Origin: an uncultured Pseudomonadota bacterium
GTDB lineage: Bacteria; Pseudomonadota; Alphaproteobacteria; RF32; CAG-239
NCBI GenBank assembly: GCA_902761535.1
Contig: CACWKS010000005.1
Location: 59,565 to 123,564 of the forward strand
Direction of reading: 5' to 3'
DNA: 64,000 bases
Positions 51,588 to 60,903 of this stretch are shown here, in pieces. The notes under the pieces are model-generated. The model saw nothing but the letters and a program-made list of their open reading frames with translations, was not told where the DNA came from and searched no databases. Within the stretch, counting starts at the first letter, position 1, and each line of letters opens with the position of its first letter. A program made the translations under genes and the position numbers.

Positions 51588-52880
51588 TCATAATGAAGTA
51601 TCGTCATCAGAATCAGACTCAATATCATCCTGACACTCAGGGAGCCTTTCTCTGCTATCATCACAACGCAACCTGTATACCGCTGTACTATATTCGGAAA
51701 CACAATAATCAGAAGTCTTGTCAAGATAACACTCTTTCGCACAAGTCTGGCGAATACAAGCATTATATATTGGTATACTATTATAAAAACGGTTACAATC
51801 TTCACTACTCAAAGAAGTATTTGTTACTAATCCTGTCATATTTTCTATAACAGCCGAATAGCAATTTTTTACTCCGTTACTAACGTTATTAACAATTTTA
51901 CCCCCGCAATAGAAACGATTATCATCAAACGGACATGTTAATCTGTCACCGTTAGGACAATCATTGGCATTTTGCAAATACCCTAAAGCGTCACAATTAC
52001 GCATTTCCTCGGTCGAACAACTTATCGATTCACCATCCCCGTTGTCAGATATACTACCAACATCATTTGATGGTGTTGACTGTCTACACATCCCTCCGTT
52101 GTTTTCACTATTATCATACTCACAATTACTATTTTCGCTGCAATAAATATCACCATCTTTGAAACAAGAACTCTCACCATTCTTACATCCAATTATATTT
52201 TTACCATTAATTGGCATACATTTAACTTTGCCATAACACGGAATATCTCTGCATTTATAATATCTATTGTTAGCATCTAAATGCGCGTTATACGGACATC
52301 CTGTTTTTTGCATACCTTCTTCACAATCGTCAATACCGGTGCTGTATCCCAAAACCTCACAAGCTGCAGCATAATCTAAACAGCTCCAGTAAGAAGAATC
52401 ATACGGACATTCTCCCATAAATACTTTGTTTGAAGCACAGTTGTACAAAGGAGTCCCGCCTTGCGTAAAACCGGCCTCACAACATTGCTTTGCTGATCCT
52501 GAAAGATTATTGCAACCACTCCCGTTATTATTTCCACTGGGAATAATATGCCAATTGACGTTGCCTCCATTGCTGCCACCACCATGGCCTGCACTATTAG
52601 GACTACAGCAATACCAATGTCCCCATTCACCATTTTCTATCAGGCAGTGGCAAGTAATTCCAGCAGCTCCTTCAGCAGCAGGAGTATACCCGCTACCACT
52701 AAGATGACAACTATTCGCCTGATAATAATGACCACTTGGGCAGCTGGAGTTATCGAATCCAATTTCATTTCCTCCATTTCCTCCGCTTCCTCCGCTTCCT
52801 CCCGCGGCATAACCGGCAGGAGCAGACATCAATAATATTCCGCAACTTATTGTCAATAAATTCAAATATTTTTTCTTCAT
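51588..52880 (-). CDS. Secreted Gly/Cys-rich protein with three Cys-motif repeats
   Basis: A 430-residue exported protein (signal peptide 1-25) whose mature part holds about 36 Cys. A Gly/Ser/Asn-rich N-terminal segment (AAGGSGGSGGNGGNE) is followed by Cys-rich repeats: C133-C167, C174-C210 (CEVLGYSTGIDDC ... GCPYN) and C296-C325 (CDALGYLQNANDC ... TCPFDDNRFYC). The C-terminus has further Cys and an acidic tail. Unlike its two neighbours it lacks the DUF1566-like domain. Probably heavily disulfide-bonded in the periplasm or outside. No known family. Confidence 0.7.
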   Translation of the reverse strand: MKKKYLNLLTISCGILLMSAPAGYAAGGSGGSGGNGGNEIGFDNSSCPSGHYYQANSCHLSGSGYTPAAEGAAGITCHCLIENGEWGHWYCCSPNSAGHGGGSNGGNVNWHIIPSGNNNGSGCNNLSGSAKQCCEAGFTQGGTPLYNCASNKVFMGECPYDSSYWSCLDYAAACEVLGYSTGIDDCEEGMQKTGCPYNAHLDANNRYYKCRDIPCYGKVKCMPINGKNIIGCKNGESSCFKDGDIYCSENSNCEYDNSENNGGMCRQSTPSNDVGSISDNGDGESISCSTEEMRNCDALGYLQNANDCPNGDRLTCPFDDNRFYCGGKIVNNVSNGVKNCYSAVIENMTGLVTNTSLSSEDCNRFYNSIPIYNACIRQTCAKECYLDKTSDYCVSEYSTAVYRLRCDDSRERLPECQDDIESDSDDDTSL

Positions 52881-52895
52881 TGCCTTATCCTCCCA

Positions 52896-54188
52896 TTAAT
52901 CCGCATATTTAATCATACAACGAGCCCTGACACTATGCTTTGTACTTGGCACCGGATAGCTTGCACCTGCCTCAAAATCAAATATGTATGAATATTTATA
53001 CCGCTTAAATCCATGCTTAGTCTCCCAAACAGTAGTTCCCCCTTTAAGATTGGATGTCCAGTATTTAGGATCACTGGTAATTCTTTTACCATCACTATAC
53101 ACGGAATCAACACCGGCAATCGGCTCAACAATATTATTCAAAAGAGCGGATCTAGCAACTGCAGTCAACTTATTATTAACCAACTCAAAATTACTATTTA
53201 ATGTTGCCCAATCTCGTGTAGTCGGCAATACCCAATCACCGATATTCTCATTATTAACGCTTATCCCGGATTGAGTACCTGTCCTACTGTAATCATAGCA
53301 ATATTTTATCGCCGGAAATGAGGCTAAAAGTTCAGTCTCACCTAAAGAAGATGATGTCCCACTGGTATTACTCAAAACGCTTAATGTCGCATTATAAGCA
53401 TCGATATTCTCATTACTATCTACACCCGCTATAGAATTTCCGTCGTATAATATTACATTCATTTTTTCTCTATCATCATCCAACTTACAATGATTATAAA
53501 ATGCTACACCTTTATAACAATTATAATCTTCAATAATTCTTGTACCTGTAAGACCAAGACTACTATTTAAACCGCAAATATCGCATTGACCATAAGCAGA
53601 TGTTACTGCTTCACCTCTATTTTCATCTAAAGCTATAGCCAAATGATTCGTAGTATCAAATACCACACCTATTGCGTCATAGTTTACATCAACTTCATCT
53701 ACTTCCACAGTCCGAGACATCGCTACACCCGAAAAACACTTTCTGTCACCATCAGAATTGCTATATAACAAATCACCGACTTCACAATTTTTTTCATTTG
53801 AACAACCGGCATAATATTCATTCCCCATTGTATCGGTGCATATTGAATCTCCTGAAACACTTAAACACTCACTCTCTAAAACCCCCGAACAAGAATCACG
53901 ATAATATGTTACGCCTAACCTTTTACATGATGGACTTGCTATATTACCATTCGAGGCCCCTTTCCTATACTTAAAGGTGCAATCACAAGCCACTTTGGAA
54001 GCATCCCACGGGCAACGTAGTGCAAAATATCCTTTACATTCGTCAGCACTATATACAAACCCCATCGCAGCACAACTCGGTTTGGTACCGCATTGATCTC
54101 TGGACATTTCTGTCTGATCAGCCCAAGTTGAGACCGACATCAACAAACCCGCCAATCCGAAAACTGTTCCCAATAAAACCTTTTTCAT
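52896..54188 (-). CDS. Secreted Cys-rich protein with DUF1566-like C-terminus
   Basis: A 430-residue exported protein; ATG 54188 has GAGGAGG about 8 bases upstream. Signal peptide 1-23. Two Cys motifs: C39-C68 (CAAMGFVYSADEC ... RCPWDASKVAC) and a degenerate one at C88-C117 (CKRLGVTYYRDSC). Then VGDLLYSNSDGDRKCF (137-152), IGVVFDTTNHLAIALDE (about 177-193), WVLPTTRDWATL near 327 and PKYWTSN near 375, the last two being DUF1566-like landmarks. First gene of the three-gene operon, 15 bases before the next. Function unknown; likely surface or secreted. Confidence 0.72.
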   Translation of the reverse strand: MKKVLLGTVFGLAGLLMSVSTWADQTEMSRDQCGTKPSCAAMGFVYSADECKGYFALRCPWDASKVACDCTFKYRKGASNGNIASPSCKRLGVTYYRDSCSGVLESECLSVSGDSICTDTMGNEYYAGCSNEKNCEVGDLLYSNSDGDRKCFSGVAMSRTVEVDEVDVNYDAIGVVFDTTNHLAIALDENRGEAVTSAYGQCDICGLNSSLGLTGTRIIEDYNCYKGVAFYNHCKLDDDREKMNVILYDGNSIAGVDSNENIDAYNATLSVLSNTSGTSSSLGETELLASFPAIKYCYDYSRTGTQSGISVNNENIGDWVLPTTRDWATLNSNFELVNNKLTAVARSALLNNIVEPIAGVDSVYSDGKRITSDPKYWTSNLKGGTTVWETKHGFKRYKYSYIFDFEAGASYPVPSTKHSVRARCMIKYAD

Positions 54189-54354
54189 CAAATTACCTCC
54201 TCTACAAACTCGCAAGCATCGCGTTTATTATCTATTCAATATTATCAAGCCTGCTGTTGCCACAAAACTATGACTTAAGTTTAACATGCTTTTTCAGGCA
54301 TTGCAACTTTATTCAACATTTTTTCAATAATAATCACAAAACTGTAACAAATAG

Positions 54355-55284
54355 TTAATTTCTGCATTTTGCTCCCGATAAACGATTATCCAGCCGTTCA
54401 TCATCGATTCCTTGAGGTTCCTGATGAATAATCACTTGTGCCTCAGGATAAGCCTCGCGAACCATTTCTTCAATCTCAGCTGTGTAATTATGCGCCGTTG
54501 CCAAATCCAATTTTCCATCTAATTCCAGATGAAATTCAAACATATAAATTCCTCCCAAATCGTGAGTGCGCAAATCATGCACTTCCGGTTTCAGATGATG
54601 CGAACGAATTATTTTTAATACATTGCTCCGTATATCTTCGCTCAATTCCCGATCCAATAACAACGGTATCGATTCTTTTGCCAAGTCATAAGCACTATAA
54701 AGCAGATATATCGCCACAGCAATTGCCATCACCGCATCAATCCAATTTATCTGCCAAATCTTGATAATCCCCAGCGAGATTATAATCGCTCCATTGGTCA
54801 ATATATCCACGCTGTAATGCATTGAATCAGCCAATATTGCCTTGCTTTTGGTAACTTTTGCCACATAGCGTTGAAACACCACCAAACCAATCGTCAAAAC
54901 CATGCTGATTATCATTACCGCCAAGCCAAAATCCGTCTGTTGCAAAACCTGATGTTTTGCTAAACGCAATATTGCATCATACAAAACATAAGCTCCCGAC
55001 ATCGCAATAAACAACGCCTGAACTACGGCACTCAATGCCTCAACTTTGCCATACCCGTAACGATAGTCACAAGATGCCGGTCGCCCCGACACCTTAACCG
55101 CCCAAAAAGTTATTAACGAAGCCACAATATCCGACAAACTGTCAATCATCGACGATAAAACTGCCAATGATCCGCTGATAAAAGCTCCCGATCCTTTCAA
55201 CACGCATAAAATCACCGCCAGAGTTATCGAACCGAGTGCCGCTGTCTTTTTAAGACGATTATTTTTCTCTTGCACCGATAACAT
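54355..55284 (-). CDS. Cation diffusion facilitator (CDF) metal exporter
   Basis: A 309-residue transporter of the FieF/ZitB type: six spans in the first 210 residues, with metal-site residues in SSMIDSLSDIVAS and ADSMHYSVDILTNG (the usual D-x-x-x-D and H-x-x-x-D pairs), and a C-terminal cytoplasmic domain (VHDLRTHDLGGIYMFEFHLE) that binds metal at the dimer interface. It removes Zn, Fe or similar ions. Its start overlaps the end of the permease-GldG fusion by 26 bases, so it is co-transcribed with the ABC genes. Confidence 0.93.
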   Translation of the reverse strand: MLSVQEKNNRLKKTAALGSITLAVILCVLKGSGAFISGSLAVLSSMIDSLSDIVASLITFWAVKVSGRPASCDYRYGYGKVEALSAVVQALFIAMSGAYVLYDAILRLAKHQVLQQTDFGLAVMIISMVLTIGLVVFQRYVAKVTKSKAILADSMHYSVDILTNGAIIISLGIIKIWQINWIDAVMAIAVAIYLLYSAYDLAKESIPLLLDRELSEDIRSNVLKIIRSHHLKPEVHDLRTHDLGGIYMFEFHLELDGKLDLATAHNYTAEIEEMVREAYPEAQVIIHQEPQGIDDERLDNRLSGAKCRN

Positions 55285-58200
55285 TATTCAACTTCTCCAT
55301 ATCCTCACGAGACAATTCATAATACCCCTTCATAGTCGCGGCAAATTTTTCCAAAACAGGATGATTCCTTATTCCGCTAAAGTTATAGTGAGCATAATAA
55401 CGATCGTTTTGCTCAAAGAAATCCAACTGCAACTTATCAAAATATTCACCGCTTAAATTCAACGACATAACCTTATCGGCATTAACCAATTCGTCAAATT
55501 TTTGCCCCAATTTTACATTCATCAACAAACTGACCACTTTTGCCGTCAAATCAGAATTTCCCTTACCGTTTACGTCTGCAATTCTCCCTAAATGTAAATT
55601 CCATAAATTAGCCAAAGTCCAATAATGATAATCAAGATTTAAATCAATCAATTCAATTTTAGTCAGCCAAATTTGAAATTTTTCCGCCAACCTTATATAG
55701 GCCCCCATCGCACCGCGTCCCAAATCAATATTATAGTCCCCCACATCAAACGATAATATCAATTTGCCTTTATCATTACGCAATTCTACTTTGGTCATTT
55801 TGCTGTTTTCATTTTCTAACGGCTGTAAACCGAAAATTTCCATATTTTGGATACCTTCTGCCGTCTTTTCATATATCTTTGCTTCTTGTAACGCATTCAA
55901 AAAATTGGCTATGCGATTTTGTGCTACCCAAAATTCCTCATAACCACGCAACTGCCAAAAACCGTCTTTTTTTACAAAAGTCAATTCTTCTTGGTGATTC
56001 TTAATATTTATTTCGGCTGTCTCATCAATTTTTTGTGTCAATCCTGCAAACATTTCACGATTACGATATTCATCATAATTTTGCTGTTTTTGCACATAAT
56101 AACAAGCTATTCCCAGCATCAATATTGCAAGCGTAATTATAGCCAACCACCCCAAACGCTTATTATATTTGAACTTTTCAACATGATAACAAATCAAGTT
56201 TTTACGACATCGCCATCCTGCTACCAATAAAATCAACATCGGTATTGTGTAAATGTTAAACAATTTTACCAATAATTCCACCCGTTCCATATAACGATTA
56301 AGCTCTAAGCGAATATCATAAAGCTCTTGTTTTTTCTTCGTCAAATCACGCTTAATTTTGCTGATTAAGGATAATTCCTCGGGAGTGAAACTGCTGCGCA
56401 TTTCAAAATCTCTTTTGGCATAAACTTCACTCAATCCGTGCTTAATTGCCCTTATCTGATCAAATACGTCTTTTTCTTTAATTTTGTAGTCACGCAATAT
56501 CTGCTTTTGATTTCGCTCTAAATTGCCGAAAAAACGCAACTTTGGCGACTTTCCTCGTAACGACAACAACTTGTCATTACCATTCAACATTTCTAAAGCA
56601 TTAAGTACAAAATTAATATTGTCCAATAATGCAACTCTATACGACTTATTACCCAACTGTACATTGGTCGTCCAAAAAGAATCATATAACATGTCAACAT
56701 CACCGACTACAACCAGTTCAAAAGGTTTTCCGGCTTGTTGGCTTACAATATGAGCCGCCAGATATTTTGGCTGTTCATCAGCCTTAAACCGGCGCATAAT
56801 CTCTGCCGGATGAATTTTCTCCGTTACCATAGTTGCAGGCACCACACTCGAAATTTTACTTGCCTGCATTAATGGTACAAAATAAATTTTAGCATCACGC
56901 AACGGCATAAATACCGAGGCCGAAGTCATCAATATGCGTTTCAACTGAGACACTTCCGGCAAGTCATCAAACATATTATCCGATGTCACGTAAAATTGTA
57001 TCAAATCCTGAGTTGTACCGGCATAATCAGGAGTATCAATCGTTACCTGTGTGGAATTTTCCAAATCCGCCACCGCCATATCATTATAAAAATGAAATCC
57101 CCATCTGTCCGGCAAAGTGCCGTAATTAGAAGCATCAAAAGAAACGGAACGACTGTTTATCAATTCCAAACTTTCCGGCATGATATCAAAAAATGCCAAG
57201 ATTTTACCTCCGGAAATCGAAAAATCATACACGGCATCTTCCATATCTTTGCTCATATTTTGCGGATGAACCATCATTAACAAATCAACTTTTTTCAAAT
57301 CATCGGGGTTTTTAATATTCACTACCTCATAATATTCCTGCAAAACATCTATAATCTGCCATTGAGATGTAATCACTCCGTTGCCGATTGACTCTCCCAT
57401 CATCGGCAAACTCGTTAAAATTCCTAATTTTAAGGGTTTATGTCCCAACAAATATATATTTTCTATAATATCTTGTTCCAATAAAGCACTTCTTTGTTTG
57501 ATAAAAAACGGAATGGAACGCACATTACCGCGCTCATCAGTCAATACCATACCAAAATAAGCCGCCGCATTCAAGTCACTAATCGGCAAGCCTTGCAACC
57601 CGGCCGTTACTGCCTGATCTTCTTCTTCACTCAAAGGTTCGGTATCATAAATCCTATAATTAAACTTATCATCAGATATTTTTTTATACCGTTTTAATAA
57701 CCGTCTTAAATTTTCAAAATTAAGCCGTATAACCTCATCTCTTTCACCTAACAGTTTTGTATAATAAACTTTGGCTGTTACATTAGACGGCAAACTTTTC
57801 AGTATTACTTCTGCCGAAGCTGAAGGAGTAAAAAGTTTTTCGGCGGTCCAATCAATTTGCCGCTCGGAAAAAGTATTATTAATTAACAAATTAATTCCGA
57901 TAAAAGCCAACCCTAATAATAAACCTGCCAACCAACATTCAGCATCAGAGCTCAACTTCAGCCAACTTGTTACACCGGCAGTTCTCCGTGCAACTATCAT
58001 CGTGGTAAAAATATTGAATATCATAATTAAACCAGCAAAAAATATCACACTGTTCAACTTCAACACACCTGCATTAAAATCTGCTACATGCGTCAAAAAG
58101 CTGAAACTTGCAACCGTTTCAACAAAATAATCCGAAGAAAAACTTCTGATAAAACCCAACACATACTCTAACCCGCACAAGAAAAACAGTAAATTAAATA

Positions 58201-58705
58201 TCACGGAAATAACCAAAGCTATCACTTGGCTCTTAGTCATTGCTGAAGCAGTTTGAGCAATCGCTAACATTGCGCCTGCTAAAATAGTCGCACCTAAATA
58301 ACTGCTAAAAATAATTCCGTTATCCGGATTTCCCAAAACATTAATTGTTATCACAAAAGGAAAGGTCAATAACAACCCAAAAATACAAAATGCCCATGCC
58401 GCTAAAAATTTTCCCCAAACATAAGTTGTTACCGAAACAGGCATTGTCATAATTTGCAAAATGGTCTTCCCTTTAAACTCCTCAGACCATAAACGCATCG
58501 CTATACCCGACACAAACAACAAATAAATCCACGGCAAAAAATTAAACATCGGACGTAATGTCGCATTTCCTGAAGTAAAAATACCACCGAAATACAAAGC
58601 AAATGATGCATTAAACATCAAAAAGCAGACCAAATAAACCACCGCCAACGGAGAAGTAAAATAGCGTTTTAATTCTCCCTTAATAACTGCCGTTAACTTT
58701 TTCAT
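55259..58705 (-). CDS. Fused ABC-2 permease, GldG-like and DUF4340-like protein
   Basis: A 1148-residue protein starting at ATG 58705 (GAGG upstream). Residues about 1-250 form an ABC-2 permease with six spans (RLWSEEFKGKTILQIMTMPV is typical). Residues about 275-800 are a GldG-like periplasmic domain (YRIYDTEPLSEEEDQAV, PLKLGILTSLPMMGE) ending in a span at about 805-825. After another span (about 842-860), residues about 880-1149 resemble DUF4340 (ELTFVKKDGFWQLRG). Elsewhere these are two or three separate genes. Its ATPase follows the canonical order upstream (58710-59417). Substrate unknown. Confidence 0.8.
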   Translation of the reverse strand: MKKLTAVIKGELKRYFTSPLAVVYLVCFLMFNASFALYFGGIFTSGNATLRPMFNFLPWIYLLFVSGIAMRLWSEEFKGKTILQIMTMPVSVTTYVWGKFLAAWAFCIFGLLLTFPFVITINVLGNPDNGIIFSSYLGATILAGAMLAIAQTASAMTKSQVIALVISVIFNLLFFLCGLEYVLGFIRSFSSDYFVETVASFSFLTHVADFNAGVLKLNSVIFFAGLIMIFNIFTTMIVARRTAGVTSWLKLSSDAECWLAGLLLGLAFIGINLLINNTFSERQIDWTAEKLFTPSASAEVILKSLPSNVTAKVYYTKLLGERDEVIRLNFENLRRLLKRYKKISDDKFNYRIYDTEPLSEEEDQAVTAGLQGLPISDLNAAAYFGMVLTDERGNVRSIPFFIKQRSALLEQDIIENIYLLGHKPLKLGILTSLPMMGESIGNGVITSQWQIIDVLQEYYEVVNIKNPDDLKKVDLLMMVHPQNMSKDMEDAVYDFSISGGKILAFFDIMPESLELINSRSVSFDASNYGTLPDRWGFHFYNDMAVADLENSTQVTIDTPDYAGTTQDLIQFYVTSDNMFDDLPEVSQLKRILMTSASVFMPLRDAKIYFVPLMQASKISSVVPATMVTEKIHPAEIMRRFKADEQPKYLAAHIVSQQAGKPFELVVVGDVDMLYDSFWTTNVQLGNKSYRVALLDNINFVLNALEMLNGNDKLLSLRGKSPKLRFFGNLERNQKQILRDYKIKEKDVFDQIRAIKHGLSEVYAKRDFEMRSSFTPEELSLISKIKRDLTKKKQELYDIRLELNRYMERVELLVKLFNIYTIPMLILLVAGWRCRKNLICYHVEKFKYNKRLGWLAIITLAILMLGIACYYVQKQQNYDEYRNREMFAGLTQKIDETAEINIKNHQEELTFVKKDGFWQLRGYEEFWVAQNRIANFLNALQEAKIYEKTAEGIQNMEIFGLQPLENENSKMTKVELRNDKGKLILSFDVGDYNIDLGRGAMGAYIRLAEKFQIWLTKIELIDLNLDYHYWTLANLWNLHLGRIADVNGKGNSDLTAKVVSLLMNVKLGQKFDELVNADKVMSLNLSGEYFDKLQLDFFEQNDRYYAHYNFSGIRNHPVLEKFAATMKGYYELSREDMEKLNNVIGAREK

Positions 58706-58709
58706 CAAT

Positions 58710-59417
58710 TTACCTCGTCAATTTAATAAAAGCATTTTCCAAAGATATGGTGCGTGTTCTTCGCGTAATTGTTTCTAAATCTCCGTCAATTTTAATAATA
58801 CCCTTATGCATTATCATAATACGATTAGCCACTGCTTGTGCCTCATCTAACAAATGCGTCGATATTATAATGGTCTTTTCTTTTCCCATATCACCTATCA
58901 AACCTAACAAATGAGCCTTTTGATTCGGATCAAGTCCATCGGTCGGTTCATCTAAAATCATAATCGGCGGGTTTCCCAATTGACTTACCGCAAAACCTAC
59001 TCTGCGTCTGAAACCTTTTGATAATGTTTCAATTTTACAAGACGTAACATCTTCTAAATTAGCTAATCTTATTGCTTGTATTACCTGATTTCTGTCTGTT
59101 CCTTTTAATTCTGACATATAATTCAAAAAATCTTCTACCTTCATATCCTCATACAAGGGCGAACCTTCCGGCAAAAAACCTATTTCTTTTTTAACTTTTT
59201 CCGGACTGGTTGCTATATTATCCCCGTTTATCAACACTTTACCCGAAGTAGGTTTCAAAAAACCGACAATCATATTTAGCAATGTTGATTTTCCGGCTCC
59301 GTTCTCACCTAATAATGCCACCACCTGTCCGGCATAAAAATCTGTATTAAGTTCATCAACCGCAACGTTATTGCCGTACACTTTTCTTAAATGATTGATC
59401 TTTATAGATGCAGCCAC
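58710..59417 (-). CDS. ABC transporter ATP-binding protein (GldA-like)
   Basis: A 235-residue ATPase with Walker A GENGAGKST (37-45), Q-loop GFLPEGSPLYEDM, signature LSKGFRRRVG (about 132-141), Walker B IMILDEPTDGLD and H-loop STHLLDEAQ. The TDGLDPNQ and signature form place it with GldA/NatA-type exporters. It starts the operon with the fused permease-GldG protein, which begins 4 bases after its stop. Confidence 0.95.
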   Translation of the reverse strand: MAASIKINHLRKVYGNNVAVDELNTDFYAGQVVALLGENGAGKSTLLNMIVGFLKPTSGKVLINGDNIATSPEKVKKEIGFLPEGSPLYEDMKVEDFLNYMSELKGTDRNQVIQAIRLANLEDVTSCKIETLSKGFRRRVGFAVSQLGNPPIMILDEPTDGLDPNQKAHLLGLIGDMGKEKTIIISTHLLDEAQAVANRIMIMHKGIIKIDGDLETITRRTRTISLENAFIKLTR

Positions 59418-59432
59418 TTCAACACTCTCCTA

Positions 59433-60173
59433 TTATTTTTTATTGATTTCATACAATGCAATTGCCGCCGCTGTCGCCACATTAAGACTTTCGGTTTTAT
59501 TTGATATGGGCAATTTCACCGCTATGTCACAACTTTCTTCGACCAATCTGCGCATTCCTTTCCCTTCCGATCCCATCACAACAGCGATTTTACCGCCTTT
59601 TTTCATCTCTGAAATAGTTGTTTTGGCATAACCGTCCATACCGACAATCCAAAAACCGACTTGTTTCAATTGCTCTAAAGCACGTGACAAATTGGTAACT
59701 CTTACTATCGGCAAATATTCAATCATTCCGGCCGCCGCTTTATCCATGGCTCCCGATTCCAAAGGCGAATTTTTATCTTGCATAACTAAAGCCAAAGTAT
59801 CAAAAGCCACTGCCGAACGAATTATCGCCCCGACATTTTGCGGATCGGTTACCTGATCCAAAACCAAAATATGACAATCTTTTTGAACTTGCGCCGCCTC
59901 AATCAATTCATCCAAATTCCATTCTTCAAGTCTTTGTGCAAATGCAACAAAACCTTGATGCACGGCATCATTTCCCAACAACTTATCTATTTCTTTGCGT
60001 TCTGTTATCTGTGGTTTTATTCTGATTGATTTACCTAACTCGGCCGCTGCTTCCGCCGTACACATCAATTTATTAATTTGCCTGTTTTTATTAGCTAAAG
60101 CTGCCATCACGGCATGACGACCGTAAATAATCAGCGGCTGTCTGCCGACATCTCCGTTAAATTTTTTAGCCAT
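59433..60173 (-). CDS. rlmB: 23S rRNA 2'-O-methyltransferase, TrmH/RlmB type
   Basis: A 246-residue SPOUT-class methyltransferase. N-terminal substrate-binding domain (IYGRHAVMAALANKNRQINK) and catalytic SpoU domain with LVLDQVTDPQNVGAIIRSA, VMGSEGKGMRRLVEESCD and LPISNKTESLNVATAAAI, the knotted SAM site. RlmB methylates G2251 of 23S rRNA. ATG 60173 is preferred to the one at 60182 because AGGA is then 9 bases away. It overlaps the HAD gene stop by 8 bases. Confidence 0.92.
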   Translation of the reverse strand: MAKKFNGDVGRQPLIIYGRHAVMAALANKNRQINKLMCTAEAAAELGKSIRIKPQITERKEIDKLLGNDAVHQGFVAFAQRLEEWNLDELIEAAQVQKDCHILVLDQVTDPQNVGAIIRSAVAFDTLALVMQDKNSPLESGAMDKAAAGMIEYLPIVRVTNLSRALEQLKQVGFWIVGMDGYAKTTISEMKKGGKIAVVMGSEGKGMRRLVEESCDIAVKLPISNKTESLNVATAAAIALYEINKK

Positions 60174-60822
60174 TACTTTCATTCCTCAAAATTGTAATAA
60201 TATCTGCCACGTCAGAAACAATATAATCCGGTGAAGCTTGTGAAAATTTTTTCTGCGGATCATAAATGATACAACGGGAATTTTTTCCCGAATGGCTTAA
60301 TGCCTGTGATGTTTTCCAATCAGCCATTCCGTCACCGATAACCAAAATATCATCCGCATCCGGCATAACTTCTCCGAACAAAGCCCGTACGGTTTGCGGA
60401 TTCGGTTTGTCTTCCGGAAAATCTCCGGCAGCTATAATTTTTGAAAAATAATCATCAAAACCCAAATATTTCAATTCTTCACATAAATAAGCTCTTTTTT
60501 TATTCGAAAGTAAATATAATTGCCAGCCTTTGCTGCGACAAAAATCCAACAACTCCTTTGCATGAGGAACAGCCCTTAACCCTTTTTTATGATTAGCCTC
60601 AATATATGAATAATAAGCCTGCCTGGCTTGCTCTTTTTTATCCCCGAAAACAAACCCCAACATATCTTTATTAGCCAGCGTCGAAGTTATTTTTTTTATC
60701 TCGGAATAGTCGATTGAGGGCATACCCAACACTTCAAAAGCATGTTGATAAGCTGCGGATATAACCGGATAAGTATCTGCCAAAGTACCATCCCAATCAA
60801 ATACCACATAGCGTACCGCCAT
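60166..60822 (-). CDS. HAD phosphatase, candidate MurNAc-6-P phosphatase (MupP/Gph-like)
   Basis: A 218-residue HAD phosphatase: motif I VFDWDGTLADTYP (D9, D11), motif II LLSNKK, motif III the Lys in DKPNPQ, motif IV VIGDGMADW. Generic annotation would be phosphoglycolate phosphatase. Its divergent neighbour 81 bases away is an AmgK-MurU fusion, and the pathway that feeds AmgK uses MupP, a HAD phosphatase of just this kind that makes MurNAc from MurNAc-6-P. So MupP is the leading guess. GAGGGTG precedes ATG 60822. rlmB follows with an overlap. Confidence 0.75.
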   Translation of the reverse strand: MAVRYVVFDWDGTLADTYPVISAAYQHAFEVLGMPSIDYSEIKKITSTLANKDMLGFVFGDKKEQARQAYYSYIEANHKKGLRAVPHAKELLDFCRSKGWQLYLLSNKKRAYLCEELKYLGFDDYFSKIIAAGDFPEDKPNPQTVRALFGEVMPDADDILVIGDGMADWKTSQALSHSGKNSRCIIYDPQKKFSQASPDYIVSDVADIITILRNESNG

Positions 60823-60903
60823 AATTTCACCCTCTTAAAATTAAGATTATTTTAAGTATAACAAAGTTATATTAAAACATACAAACATTTTAAGGTCAAG
60901 TCA

